Origin: Akkermansia muciniphila | GTDB lineage: Bacteria > Verrucomicrobiota > Verrucomicrobiia > Limisphaerales > BJHT01 | NCBI GenBank assembly: GCA_945861535.1 | Contig: CAMAUZ010000050.1 | Span: forward strand, 1-55,871 | DNA: 55,871 nucleotides | Direction of reading: 5' to 3' | Part shown: positions 38,233-47,407 of the stretch, piece after piece | Numbering within the stretch: the stretch's first letter is position 1 | Layout: every line of letters starts with the position of its first letter | Notes under the pieces: model-generated | Databases searched by the model: none | Told to the model about the DNA's origin: nothing | What the model saw: only the letters and a program-made list of their open reading frames with translations | Made by a program: the position numbers and the translations under genes

Positions 38233-38922
38233 GTGTTGAAGACATTTTCAGAACTCGGTTTTCCCGGGCGCCTGATCGCCGTCGAGGGGCTGGATGGTTC
38301 CGGCAAATCCACGCAAATCTATCTCCTCAAACGCTGGCTCGAGCAGCAGGGGCTGAAGGTTTTTTTCAGCGAATGGAATTCCTCCGAGCTGGTGAAAAGC
38401 GCGACCAGCAAGGGTAAAAAGACCCAGCTCCTCACGCCGACCACCTTCAGCCTGATCCACGCCACGGACTTCGCCGACCGCTACGAACGCCAGCTCGTCC
38501 CGCTCCTGCGCGCCGGTTATCTCGTGCTGTGCGACCGCTACGTGTTCACCGCCTACGCCCGCGACATTGTCCTCGGCTGTCCCCGCGACTGGGTCCGCGG
38601 CCTCTACGATTTCGCGGCGCTGCCCGACCTCACGTTTTTCTTCAAGGCCCGCCTCGAGGTCTCGCTCCAGCGCATTCTCGACGGCCGGCCCGAGCTGAAA
38701 TATTTCGAGGCCGGCATGGACCTCGGCCTGTCGAGCGATCCCTACGAAAGCTTCCGCATCTTCCAGGGCCGGATGCTCGAGCAATACCTCGCCATGAGCA
38801 CCGAGTTCAAATTTCTCGGCATGGATGCCAACCAACCCGTCGAGCCGCAGCAGGCCGTCGTCCGCCAGTTGGTCGCGGCGCGGATCGACCTCGGCGCGTT
38901 CGCCATGGGAAAAAAAGCCTGA
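38233..38922 (+). CDS. Thymidylate-kinase-like P-loop kinase, paralogue 1
   Basis: 229 residues from GTG 38233 (TTG 38236 alternative); longer starts would read through heptamer array H7. P-loop IAVEGLDGSGKSTQ, base-binding region CDRYVFTAYARDI (the DRY-x-x-x-x-AY signature of dTMP kinases, with Ala for Ser/Tyr) and TFFFKARLEVSLQRIL. Unusual for dTMP kinase: the LID region (RPELKYFEAGMDLGLSSDPY) lacks the usual arginine cluster. Expected reaction is ATP-dependent phosphorylation of dTMP or a related nucleotide. It lies 28 bp upstream of a second, divergent paralogue; see findings. Confidence 0.85.
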   Translation: MLKTFSELGFPGRLIAVEGLDGSGKSTQIYLLKRWLEQQGLKVFFSEWNSSELVKSATSKGKKTQLLTPTTFSLIHATDFADRYERQLVPLLRAGYLVLCDRYVFTAYARDIVLGCPRDWVRGLYDFAALPDLTFFFKARLEVSLQRILDGRPELKYFEAGMDLGLSSDPYESFRIFQGRMLEQYLAMSTEFKFLGMDANQPVEPQQAVVRQLVAARIDLGAFAMGKKA

Positions 38923-38950
38923 CCGCCAACCTCCGCCGTATTTTTCTCCG

Positions 38951-39775
38951 ATGAAACGCCCCGCCCGCCCCGCAAAAATTTCCGCCGTGGTACCTGCGCC
39001 ATCCGCGCCGTCCGCCCGTCCCGCAGCATCCGCACCCGCGCCCGCGCCCGTCCCGCCGCAAGTCTTCCTGCCCAAGCCCACGCTCAAGCGCTTCTACGGC
39101 CACGGCATCACCGGCGTGGACCTCGAGAAACTCGCCGGCAAACTCGTCGTCATCGAGGGCGCCGACGGCTCCGGCCGCTCGACGCAAATCGCCAAGCTCG
39201 TCGATTGGCTCGAGGTCAGCGGTCACGCGACCGTGCAGGTCGGTCTCAAGCGCTCGACGCTCGTCAGCGAGGAGCTCGACCAGGCGCAGAAGGGCAACAT
39301 TCTCAGCCACACGACCATGGCGCTCTTCTACGCCACCGACTTTGCCGATCAGCTCGAGAACATCATCCTTCCCTCCCTGCGCGCCGGTTTCATCGTGCTG
39401 GCCGACCGCTACATCTACACGCTCATGGCCCGCGCGATGGTCCGCGAATTGGATGAAGCCTGGCTGCGCAATCTCTATGGCATCGCCCTGGTGCCCGACG
39501 CCGTCATCTACCTCAACCTCTCCCCCGAACATCTCGTCCAGCGCAACTTCGCCAAGACCCACTCCCTCGACTACTGGGAGAGCGGCATGGACCTCGGCTT
39601 CTCTCGCGATCTGTTCGACAGCTTCCTGAAGTACCAGGACCTCGTTGCCCAACGCTTCAACCGCCTCCAGGCCATCTACGGATTCGAGATCATCAACGGC
39701 AACCGCAGCCCCGAGGAAATCCATCTCGAACTCCGGCAGAAAGTCGCCGCCGTTCTCGCCGGCCGCCCCGGCTGA
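38951..39775 (+). CDS. Thymidylate-kinase-like P-loop kinase, paralogue 2
   Basis: 274 residues from ATG 38951. A Pro/Ala-rich leader of about 60 residues precedes the kinase core: P-loop LVVIEGADGSGRSTQIAKLV, ADRYIYTLMARAMVRELD and VIYLNLSPEHLVQRNFA. The LID region (LDYWESGMDLGFSRDLFDSF) shares ESGMDLG/EAGMDLG with paralogue 1, which shows that the two descend from one gene and form a distinct subfamily rather than a housekeeping tmk pair. Same operon as paralogue 1, ROK kinase and Ppx (gaps 28, 39 and 159 bp). Confidence 0.85.
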   Translation: MKRPARPAKISAVVPAPSAPSARPAASAPAPAPVPPQVFLPKPTLKRFYGHGITGVDLEKLAGKLVVIEGADGSGRSTQIAKLVDWLEVSGHATVQVGLKRSTLVSEELDQAQKGNILSHTTMALFYATDFADQLENIILPSLRAGFIVLADRYIYTLMARAMVRELDEAWLRNLYGIALVPDAVIYLNLSPEHLVQRNFAKTHSLDYWESGMDLGFSRDLFDSFLKYQDLVAQRFNRLQAIYGFEIINGNRSPEEIHLELRQKVAAVLAGRPG

Positions 39776-39814
39776 AACCAACGTGGACGGTGAACCACGG
39801 ATCAACCTGTCGCC

Positions 39815-40798
39815 ATGACTGAATCCTCCAGCAAAACGGAATACCTCGTCGGCGTGGATTTCGGCGGCACCAAAATCCTCGCCGGCGTTTTCACCAACTC
39901 CCTCCGCTGCCTCGGCACCGCCAAATCCAGCACCAAGGCCGAGCGCGGCCCCGAGGCGGTCGTCGAGCGCATCGCCCGCTGCGTGCAGGACGCCGTGGAT
40001 GAGTGCGACCTGAGCCTCAAACAAATCAAGGGCATCGGCCTCGGCGCGCCCGGCGCGGTCGATCCCGAGACCGGCACCGTCATTTTCGCTCCCAATCTGC
40101 GCTGGGAAGATGTGCCGCTGGCCAAGGAATTGCAGAAGCGGCTCGACCTCCCCGTCTTCCTCGAAAACGACTGCAACATCTGCACCCTCGGCGTGTACGA
40201 GGCCGAGCTGGATTCCAAGCCCCGCCACGTTTTCGGCATCTTCATCGGCACCGGGATCGGCGGCGGCCTGATCCTCGATGGCAAACTGTACTCGGGCTTC
40301 AACCGCACCGCCGGCGAGGTCGGCCACATGGTCCTGCAAGTCGGCGGACCCAAATGCGGTTGCGGCAACAAAGGCTGCTTCGAGGCCCTCGCCAGCCGCA
40401 GCGCGCTCTTCCGCCGCGTGCAATCCGCGGTCAAGGACGGCCAGAAAACCATCCTCACCGAAATGCTCGGCGACGACCTTAACGACCTCCGCAGCGGCGA
40501 CCTCCGCAAGGCCATCCGGCGCGGCGACAAATTTGTCGAAAAGATTGTCGAAGAAGCCGCCGAGTACATCGGCATCGCCGTCGCCAACGTGGTCAACCTC
40601 CTCAGTCCCGAAGTCGTCATCCTCGGCGGCGGCGTCATTGACGCCCTCGAGGACGAGATGATGGCGATCATCGTCGAGACGTTTCAGGATTACGTCCTCC
40701 CCGGCACTGGCAAAGGGATTGAAATCCGCGCCTCCAAGCTCGGTGACCAGGCCGGCATCGTCGGCGCCGCCGTCCTCGCCCGCCGTCGCACACGGTAG
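39815..40798 (+). CDS. glk: ROK-family glucokinase
   Basis: 327 residues. ATP-binding VGVDFGGTKILAGVF, GIGLGAPGAVDPETG, catalytic Asp in ENDCNICTLG, IFIGTGIGGGLI, and the ROK zinc site GEVGHM with CGCGNKGCFEALAS. Phosphorylates glucose or another hexose with ATP in the cytoplasm; ROK repressors are excluded because there is no helix-turn-helix N-terminus. Third gene of the plus-strand run that starts with the two thymidylate-kinase-like genes. Confidence 0.9.
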   Translation: MTESSSKTEYLVGVDFGGTKILAGVFTNSLRCLGTAKSSTKAERGPEAVVERIARCVQDAVDECDLSLKQIKGIGLGAPGAVDPETGTVIFAPNLRWEDVPLAKELQKRLDLPVFLENDCNICTLGVYEAELDSKPRHVFGIFIGTGIGGGLILDGKLYSGFNRTAGEVGHMVLQVGGPKCGCGNKGCFEALASRSALFRRVQSAVKDGQKTILTEMLGDDLNDLRSGDLRKAIRRGDKFVEKIVEEAAEYIGIAVANVVNLLSPEVVILGGGVIDALEDEMMAIIVETFQDYVLPGTGKGIEIRASKLGDQAGIVGAAVLARRRTR

Positions 40799-40957
40799 CC
40801 GCCCGCGCCGATCGATGAACACAGGCGTGACGATCCCACCGCGCAGCGGGGAGCGCAGGCCGCTGGCCTGCACGGTTCGGCGGCCCGCCGAACCGCTCGT
40901 TCCCCGTTCTCACTCTGCATCTGTGGACCGACCGTGGTTACAACGGAGCTTTCCCGC

Positions 40958-41956
40958 ATGAACCCCGCCGAGCCTGACTCCCGCCATCCGCCCCTGGCCC
41001 CGTCGCCACCACCCGCCGGCACCCGCCGCCGTGCCGTCATCGACGTTGGCACCAACTCCGTGAAACTCCTCGTCGTCGATCTCCACGGCGACGTCCTCCA
41101 CCCCGTCCTCGAACAAAGCGAACAAACCCGCCTCGGCGCTGGCTTCTACGGAACCCACCAACTCCAGCGCGGTCCCATCGCGCAGACCGCCGCGGCCGTC
41201 GCCACCTTCGTCCGCGCCGCCCGGGCCAGCGGAGCTGCGCCCATCCGCATCATCGGCACCAGCGCCGCGCGCGATGCCCACAACGCCGCCGAACTCTGCG
41301 CCGCCATCCAGCACGCGGCCGGCCTCCCGCTCGAAATCATCTCCGGCGAACAGGAAGCCGACTGGGCCTTCCACGGCGTCGCCACCGATCCGCACCTCGC
41401 CGGCCATCCCCTGCTCATCCTCGATGTCGGCGGCGGCAGCACCGAGTTCATCCTCGGCACCGGCCAGCACCAGCAATTCCGCGAAAGCTTCCCGCTCGGC
41501 AGCGTGCGCCTCCTCGAAAAATTTCCCGTTGCCGATCCCCCATCCGCCGCCGACTGGCAACGCTGCCACGACGAACTCGAACAAACCCTGACGCGCCAGA
41601 TTCTCCCCCGCCTCCAGCCCGCCCTCGCCCGCGTGGACCGCGCGAACCTCCTCCTCGTCGGCACCGGTGGCGCGACCACCATCCTCGCGTGTATCCACGC
41701 CGGCATGACCGACTTCGACCGCCACCGCATCGAAGCCGTCCGCCTCACCCGTGCCGACGTCCAGCATCACCGCGAGCACCTCTGGCGCCTCCCCCTCGCG
41801 CAACGCCGCACCATCACCGGCCTCCCGCCCAACCGCGCCGATGTCATCCTCTACGGCGTCGCCATCTACGAAGCCATCCTGCAGCACCTCGACCTCCCCG
41901 AACTGCGCGTCAGCACCCGCGGCCTCCGTTTTGCCGCCGTCCTCGACGCCGCGTAA
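40958..41956 (+). CDS. ppx: Exopolyphosphatase / pppGpp phosphatase (Ppx/GppA)
   Basis: 332 residues from ATG 40958 (another ATG at 40934 is possible). Ppx/GppA fold of the ASKHA superfamily: AVIDVGTNSVKLLVVD, IIGTSAARDAHN, IISGEQEADWAF, LILDVGGGSTEFILG and LLVGTGGATTILA, all in order. Only the two catalytic domains are present (E. coli Ppx is about 510 residues), the short form common outside gamma-proteobacteria. It hydrolyses terminal phosphate of polyphosphate or of pppGpp. Confidence 0.9.
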   Translation: MNPAEPDSRHPPLAPSPPPAGTRRRAVIDVGTNSVKLLVVDLHGDVLHPVLEQSEQTRLGAGFYGTHQLQRGPIAQTAAAVATFVRAARASGAAPIRIIGTSAARDAHNAAELCAAIQHAAGLPLEIISGEQEADWAFHGVATDPHLAGHPLLILDVGGGSTEFILGTGQHQQFRESFPLGSVRLLEKFPVADPPSAADWQRCHDELEQTLTRQILPRLQPALARVDRANLLLVGTGGATTILACIHAGMTDFDRHRIEAVRLTRADVQHHREHLWRLPLAQRRTITGLPPNRADVILYGVAIYEAILQHLDLPELRVSTRGLRFAAVLDAA

Positions 41957-41999
41957 GTCACTCGCGCACCCTGGCGGTACCCGAATTGAAGGCACCTAA

Positions 42000-42216
42000 C
42001 CCGTAACTATGCAGTCAGCGCGGCAGGAGCGCGGCCTTCAGGCCGCGGAAACGTCCGCCCGCAGCGACCGTTTCAATCCACCTGAGCGCGTATCAGCACC
42101 CACTATTTGGTGAGTCTCAAAAAGGTGGCTTGAAAACTCGCCCGCCCCAGACAAGACGCACGCTTCTGCGGCCTGAAGGCCGCGCTCCTGTTGCCCTCAG
42201 TGCATAGTTACGGCTA
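42000..42216. repeat. MITE-like palindromic element, copy D (complete)
   Basis: 217 bp from CCGTAACTATGCA to TGCATAGTTACGG, with both GGAGCGCGGCCTTCAGGCC hairpins and a central part related to copies A/B (CACTATTTGGTGAG versus CACCCTATAGTGAG). Good reference for the intact structure. Gap 41957-42287 has no gene. Confidence 0.9.
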
Positions 42217-42287
42217 AGTGGCCTCCGCCTCGTCACCTCGGCGGCTACTCTTCACACCAGTTCTGCCGGCCGCACGCCGCTCCTCTC

Positions 42288-43088
42288 TCAGAACGCCACC
42301 ATCGTCCGCACCCGTTGCGTGAACTGGCAGGCGTGCGTGTAGCCGCTGTCGCGCGCGAGCTGGATCGCCGCCGCAAAATCCATCCCCACCTCGCCCGGCG
42401 CGTGCGCGTCCGAGCCGAACGTGATCGGCACGCCCGCCGCGTGCGCCAGCCGCACGATGACCGGGCTGGGATAAATCTCGCGGCACTCCTTGCGCAGCCC
42501 CGCCGTGTTCAACTCGATGGCCACGTCGCTCCGTTTCGCCGCGCGCAGGAACTGCGTGAACAGCGGCGTACAGTCGCGGTCCGGGTAGAACTTGAACTTC
42601 TTCGGCAAATCCGCGTGCCCGATGATCTCGAACAGCCGCGATTCCGCCGCCATCGTCAGCCGCTCGAAATACACCGACCACACCTCGAAGGCGTCGCGCT
42701 TTTTCCATTCCGAAAGCTTGGCCGGATTGTCGAGGTCGAAGGCGTCCGAAACGTAGTGAACCGAGCCGATGAGGTAATCCCACGGATGCCGCGCCGCCAG
42801 CTCGCGAATCCAGTCCTCGTGTCCCGGCAGATAATCAACCTCGAGCGAGAGCCGGATCGTGAGCTGCGGGTGATCGCGCCGCGCCTGCTGGACCTTCGCG
42901 ACGTATTCGTCGAGCTGGTCGGCGCGCATCCGCCAGTCATCGAAATCATCCCGCCGCATCGGCGAATGATCCGTGAACCCAATCTCGCGCAAACCCACGC
43001 GCAGCGCGTGCGCGGCGTACTCGGTCGGTTCGCCCACCGCATGGCGGCAGAGCGGCGTGTGCATGTGATAATCAGCGGGCAACAGCAT
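42288..43088 (-). CDS. hisK: Histidinol-phosphatase of the PHP family
   Basis: 266 residues. PHP motifs: ADYHMHTPLCRHA (His8, His10), IGFTDHSPM, SLEVDYLPGHEDW, IGSVHYV, IIGHADLPKKF, IELNTAGLRK and ITFGSDAHAPGEVG; the set of His/Asp/Glu metal ligands is complete. Proteins of this length with HxH-CRHA and GSVHYVSDAF are HisJ/HisK-type histidinol-phosphate phosphatases, which dephosphorylate L-histidinol phosphate. No other his gene is adjacent. Stand-alone minus-strand gene. Confidence 0.88.
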   Translation of the reverse strand: MLLPADYHMHTPLCRHAVGEPTEYAAHALRVGLREIGFTDHSPMRRDDFDDWRMRADQLDEYVAKVQQARRDHPQLTIRLSLEVDYLPGHEDWIRELAARHPWDYLIGSVHYVSDAFDLDNPAKLSEWKKRDAFEVWSVYFERLTMAAESRLFEIIGHADLPKKFKFYPDRDCTPLFTQFLRAAKRSDVAIELNTAGLRKECREIYPSPVIVRLAHAAGVPITFGSDAHAPGEVGMDFAAAIQLARDSGYTHACQFTQRVRTMVAF

Positions 43089-43198
43089 GACGGCAGTCTG
43101 GCGGAGAGGCGTTCGCGAGCGAGCGAATTCCCGGCGGCGCCGTGGTCGAGCCGCACGAGTCGCCGCGCTCCAAATTCGGAATGTCGGTCTCCACCCCG

Positions 43199-43296
43199 GG
43201 AGCGCGGCGTTTACGCCGCTTCACCGGCCAAACGTCGCGGCGCGCTCGAATCCGCACGAGCGCTCGCACGCTGAAGCGGCGTAAACGCCGCGCTCC
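43199..43296. repeat. Palindromic element with perfect 25-bp arms
   Basis: 43199-43223 (GGAGCGCGGCGTTTACGCCG...) equals the inverse of 43272-43296. It abuts the stop side of the CehA-like gene. Confidence 0.88.
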
Positions 43297-43313
43297 GCCA
43301 ACGCTCCGGCCGC

Positions 43314-45836
43314 TCAATCCTGCCCCAGTATCTTTCGCGCCTCGGGCACGGTGATTTTCTTCGCGGGCAGCGCGAACCCCAGCGTGTCGCCGTTGGGTTT
43401 GAAGCCGCCGCCATCCACATCCACGAAGATCGGATTGTTATACGCGCACGGCCGTTGCTTGGCCTGCGGGCTGGTGCCGTAGCCGGTCTTGAGATCGAAG
43501 TTTTCCCCGCACGCCACCACGATCAGATGCGCGTCCTCGCTCAACGGCACGTTGATCAGGCGGTCGAACTTCGCCACGCCGTCTGCGAAAAACTGCGGAT
43601 GCGATTTCCGCGTGAAGTTCACATCCGCGCGCGGCCGGCCGTTCACCAGCACCTGCACGCGGTCGATGTCGATCCAGTCGGTGCATTGGACTTTCACCTT
43701 CAGATCGATCGAACCGCTCGCGCGCGTCGTGGCGCCGGGCAGGATGCCGTCCTCGGTTTGCACCTGTAAAAACGGCCCGCTCGTGAGGATGATCCGGCCG
43801 GCCTTGGCGTGGCGGATGTTTTCCTGCCAGTCGATTTCCGCCGGCTCGTCGCTCGCGCTCGGCGTGTACATACGCCAACCGCCGACGCCGTTGCCATAGA
43901 CCGAATGCGCGTCGCACACGGCCACCGCGCTGTAGCGATGCCCGCGATTGAGAAGCTGGAGCCAGATGAACTCGCGGACGTATTGCACCGCCTCGCGGCC
44001 GGTCTTGGCGTCGCGGCCGACCTTGAACGGCACGCCCTCCAGAATTCCCGACGCGCTGTAGTTCGCCGTCTCGAGACCGTCGATCAACTGCCCCAGCCCG
44101 AGATAGCCGCCGTCCACGCGTCCGTCGCCGTCGCGGTCGATGAAGTTCTCGACCATGTCGGGATGGTTGATCTGCACCCAGCGCGAGGGATTCGGGCCTT
44201 GGAAATCGCGGAGGATCACCGCGTTGAGCCGCGGGTCTTTCACCCACGGCGGCGCGCCGTTGTCCTGCGTGAAGGGCACCGGGACAAAGGGAAACGCGTT
44301 GAAATGCGGGCCGTCGCCGGACAGCTCGACGCCGGGGATGGTGGTGATTTCGTCGTGCAAGCCGAGCCGCTCGATATGCGGCCGCCAGTCGTAGAAGCGC
44401 GCGTGCTCGGTGGTCGGCGCGAACTCGATGTGCTCGGCGGCGAGGTTGATCACGCGGTCGTCGGTGCCGCAGACGTTGTCGCCGCTGGGCGTCGAGTGAT
44501 TGTGATAATCGGCGCTGACCCAGCCGCGCGTGTCCACCAGGCGCTTGAGCACGCCCTTGAATTCCCGCGTCGCGCCGGGCGAGAGCTGAATGGTCTGGTC
44601 GAGATGGCTGAACTCGATGCCGCGCGTGACGATGATCCGGTAATCGCCCGGCGGCAGTGGCACGCGGAAGTCACCGCGCTCCGAGTGATACTGGTCCACG
44701 CAGCCATGGGCGCGATCCTGCGGGCCGAGATTCGGATTCTTCGTGCCGTTGACGCCGATGAACTGCGCCTTGCACGGAATGCTCTTTCCCGTCTCGCCAC
44801 GCACATCGAACACCACCACCGACGCCGTGCTGAGCTGCGCGTCCAGCCGCGCCGTCGCGTCGGCTTTCACCGACAGCGTGCGCTTGATCGGCTCGCGGCC
44901 GAGGTCGGAAATCTCGATTTCATAATCAGCCACCGGCAGCCGCACGCTGAAGCCGCCGGTCGCGTCAGGATACGCCGGGATGCGGTTCGTGCCGAAGAGC
45001 GTCTCGACTTTCGCCGTGAGCACCGGCGCGCCGTTCGCATCCGTGAGCCGGCCCGCAACCACGCCCGTCGGCCCGCGCTCGGCGGCGAGAATGCCGAACG
45101 CCTCGAGCGGCGAGCGACCGACCGCGAGGAAACGCGCGACGGTCAGTTCTTCGCCGGGCGCGAGTGAAATCTCCTTTGGCGGCGCGGTGAATCCGTCGCG
45201 CTCGCGCCACGCGTAGGCATAGCCCGCCTTGTCCGCCGGATCGTTCGCGTCGCCCCACGCGATGTCGCGCGCCTTGCCGGATTTGGCGAAGCGCATCCAA
45301 CGGTCGTCCACGCTGCCGGTGCGGTTGGTTTTGCCCTCGTTGCGATAGGTGGTGACGATGAACAAGCCCTGCCAGTCGTCGCGCAGGCGGTACTCGTGCC
45401 GCTTGAACAGCCCGCCGTTGTTCGCCGCCGTCACCACGGTCTCGACCACCGCTTCGCCGTCGCGTCCGTCTTTCGCCACGCGCACATACGACACCGGCCC
45501 CTGCTGCGCCGACGGGGTGAAAATGACGAGCTGATCGTTGTTCGCGCCGCGCAACGTGAGGTCGTAGAGGCAGCCGGGCGTGACGCCGTTGGTGCCGTAG
45601 AACGTGCTCATGTTCGCGCGCCGCAGCGGCAGATTCACCGACACCACCGCCTCGATGCGATTATTGCGCAGCACAAAATCGCCGATGATGCCGTCCGCCT
45701 CCTTGCCGCCCGGCAGCAACTGCCGCGTGTCCGGCCCGATCTCGAAGGCCTCGGGCGCGGCGGGTGCCAAGGAGGCGCAGGCGAGCGCGATGAAAACGAG
45801 GGCAGAGAGGAAGCCGGCGCGCGGAAGTGATTTCAT
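43314..45836 (-). CDS. Secreted CehA/McbA-like PHP metallohydrolase
   Basis: 840 residues from ATG 45836 (an ATG three codons earlier is equally possible). Signal peptide (MKSLPRAGFLSALVFIALAC). The N-terminal half has beta-sandwich character, with a carboxypeptidase-regulatory-like segment (about 270-350, VVAGRLTDANGAPVLTAKVE). From about 440 comes the PHP domain: VSADYHNHSTPSGDN, DRVINLAAEHIEFAPTTEHA, IPGVELSGDGPHFNAF, VQINHPD and late VAVCDAHSVYGNG with ILTSGPFL. This order is that of CehA/McbA family hydrolases, which cleave esters or carbamates; the natural substrate in PVC bacteria is unknown. Exported enzyme. Confidence 0.88.
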   Translation of the reverse strand: MKSLPRAGFLSALVFIALACASLAPAAPEAFEIGPDTRQLLPGGKEADGIIGDFVLRNNRIEAVVSVNLPLRRANMSTFYGTNGVTPGCLYDLTLRGANNDQLVIFTPSAQQGPVSYVRVAKDGRDGEAVVETVVTAANNGGLFKRHEYRLRDDWQGLFIVTTYRNEGKTNRTGSVDDRWMRFAKSGKARDIAWGDANDPADKAGYAYAWRERDGFTAPPKEISLAPGEELTVARFLAVGRSPLEAFGILAAERGPTGVVAGRLTDANGAPVLTAKVETLFGTNRIPAYPDATGGFSVRLPVADYEIEISDLGREPIKRTLSVKADATARLDAQLSTASVVVFDVRGETGKSIPCKAQFIGVNGTKNPNLGPQDRAHGCVDQYHSERGDFRVPLPPGDYRIIVTRGIEFSHLDQTIQLSPGATREFKGVLKRLVDTRGWVSADYHNHSTPSGDNVCGTDDRVINLAAEHIEFAPTTEHARFYDWRPHIERLGLHDEITTIPGVELSGDGPHFNAFPFVPVPFTQDNGAPPWVKDPRLNAVILRDFQGPNPSRWVQINHPDMVENFIDRDGDGRVDGGYLGLGQLIDGLETANYSASGILEGVPFKVGRDAKTGREAVQYVREFIWLQLLNRGHRYSAVAVCDAHSVYGNGVGGWRMYTPSASDEPAEIDWQENIRHAKAGRIILTSGPFLQVQTEDGILPGATTRASGSIDLKVKVQCTDWIDIDRVQVLVNGRPRADVNFTRKSHPQFFADGVAKFDRLINVPLSEDAHLIVVACGENFDLKTGYGTSPQAKQRPCAYNNPIFVDVDGGGFKPNGDTLGFALPAKKITVPEARKILGQD

Positions 45837-45920
45837 TGGAGTCATTGCGTAAGCGGTGGCGGAGGGGTGTTACCACCGGCGCGGACAAAGACAAGGAAGC
45901 GATGGCGAGCGGCAGCCGCG

Positions 45921-46028
45921 TAGTGCAGCCGTCCCCGGCCGCAGCGACGCCAGCACGCACGGGGTGTGGTATGAGGCTGCGTTCCGCTGCGCTCCACCGC
46001 GCTGCGCCTGGGGACGGGCGCACTCCGG
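45921..46028. repeat. Palindromic element, GTGCAGCCGTCCCCGG type
   Basis: AGTGCAGCCGTCCCCGGCCG on the left is mirrored by GGGGACGGGCGCACTCC on the right; same family as 13729-13847. It occupies the divergent intergenic region between the CehA-like and amidohydrolase genes. Confidence 0.7.
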
Positions 46029-46137
46029 ACGGTGCCGGCAGGTTCCACCCCGCCGTCCCGACAAATTCGGACGGCACGGCTGCGGACGCGGGAAAAAGCG
46101 TTGCCGCGGGGCGGTCACCAGAGATGCTCAAACACCG

Positions 46138-47046
46138 ATGCAGCCCATGCCAACGCCGCCTCCACCGCGCGGAGAAACGAAGCCAGCACCTTCCCGCCTG
46201 CGCCTCGCCGCCGTGCAGATGAAGTTCGCGCCGACCCTCGGGGGCAATCTGACGAAGATCGAAACGGCCATCCGCCACGCGGTCCGCCGACGCGCCGACG
46301 TGGTGCTGTTTCCCGAATGCGCGACCACGGGTTACGCCTGCGACTTTTCCAAATTGCAACCGGCGGACGTGCGGACAGCGCTGGCGCGCGTGCGCGAACT
46401 GGCGGCAGAACATCGCGTGAACGTGCTCGTCGGCTCGCCGGTGTTTCGTGGCGGCCGTCTCGAAAACTGCCTCGTCGTCTTCGACCGGCGCGGCGAGATC
46501 ATCCACTGCTATGCGAAGTGCCAGCTCACGCCGGGCGACCGCCGCTTTTTTCATCCCGGAAATGCCATCGCGCTGTTCGAGCTCGATGGCGTGCCCGCGA
46601 CCGCGATCATCTGCCACGAGCGCCGCTATCCTGAGTTGGTGCGTCTCGCAGTCATGGCGGGAGCGAAGATTCTGTTTCATCCCAACGCGGGTCTCGACGA
46701 TCTCGCCGTCTCGCGCCGGAAACGCGGCGGCCGCGATGGCATCGCGGTGCGCGCGTTCGAAAACGCGATCTACTACGTGTTCGCCAACTCCGTCGGTCCG
46801 CAAGGCGGCGGCAAATGGTCCGCCGGCGATTCGAAAATCGTCGCGCCCGACAGCCGCGTCCTGCGCCTGGCCGACAACCAGAACGAGGCGGTCATCGTGG
46901 CGGACATCAACCTCTCCCAAGCGACGCGGAAATATGCCGAGGAAAGCCTGCACTCACCCGCCTTCCTCGCGCCGGCGTGGCGGAAAATGGTCCGCCTCGT
47001 GCGCCAACAGGCGGACCGGAATGATCGCAGAGTGAACCGCCGCTGA
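46138..47046 (+). CDS. Nitrilase-superfamily carbon-nitrogen hydrolase
   Basis: 302 residues from ATG 46138 (MQPMPTPPPPRGE); the frame upstream is repeat DNA. Catalytic triad Glu60 (VVLFPECATTGY), Lys127 (CYAKCQLTPGD) and Cys159 (AIICHERRYPE) is complete. The middle motif GDRRFFHPGNAIALFE and SRVLRLADNQNEAVIVADIN fit the omega-amidase/N-carbamoyl amidohydrolase branches. It hydrolyses an amide or carbamoyl compound in the cytoplasm; the substrate cannot be assigned. Confidence 0.87.
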   Translation: MQPMPTPPPPRGETKPAPSRLRLAAVQMKFAPTLGGNLTKIETAIRHAVRRRADVVLFPECATTGYACDFSKLQPADVRTALARVRELAAEHRVNVLVGSPVFRGGRLENCLVVFDRRGEIIHCYAKCQLTPGDRRFFHPGNAIALFELDGVPATAIICHERRYPELVRLAVMAGAKILFHPNAGLDDLAVSRRKRGGRDGIAVRAFENAIYYVFANSVGPQGGGKWSAGDSKIVAPDSRVLRLADNQNEAVIVADINLSQATRKYAEESLHSPAFLAPAWRKMVRLVRQQADRNDRRVNRR

Positions 47047-47069
47047 AGCCAAGCGCAGCCGGCAGGCAA

Positions 47070-47395
47070 ATGGGGAGGCAGGAAGATGTTTCGGCAAAAG
47101 GTTTCCTCAGTTCTCATTCCTTTGCCTCCATTCCTTTGCCTCCTCCGGTTCCCCATTCGTCTGCCAAATCCGGTTGGAGGTTTGCCCACCTACGAGCGCG
47201 GGGAATAGGCAAAGGAATGGGGACGGAAAGATATTGGCAGACGAAAGGAGCAGGCGAATGGGGAGGCGGGGAAGGTGTTTCGGCTCAAGATTCCCCGGCC
47301 CTCACTCCTTTGCCCCCATTCCTTTGCCTTCTACCCTTCCCGATTCGTCTGCCCCCATTCGTCTGCCAAAATCCGGGCCGTGTTTTGCCCTCGCG
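47070..47395. repeat. Inverted 7-bp/14-bp repeat arrays
   Basis: Units such as CATTCCTTTGCCTC (twice near 47118), CATTCGTCTGCC, and their inverses AGGCAAAGGAATGG (about 47207) and GGCGAATGGGGAGG. Two successive inverted pairs fill the 360-bp gap between two convergent genes. No gene seen. Confidence 0.75.
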
Positions 47396-47407
47396 CTCGC
47401 CTGCGAC

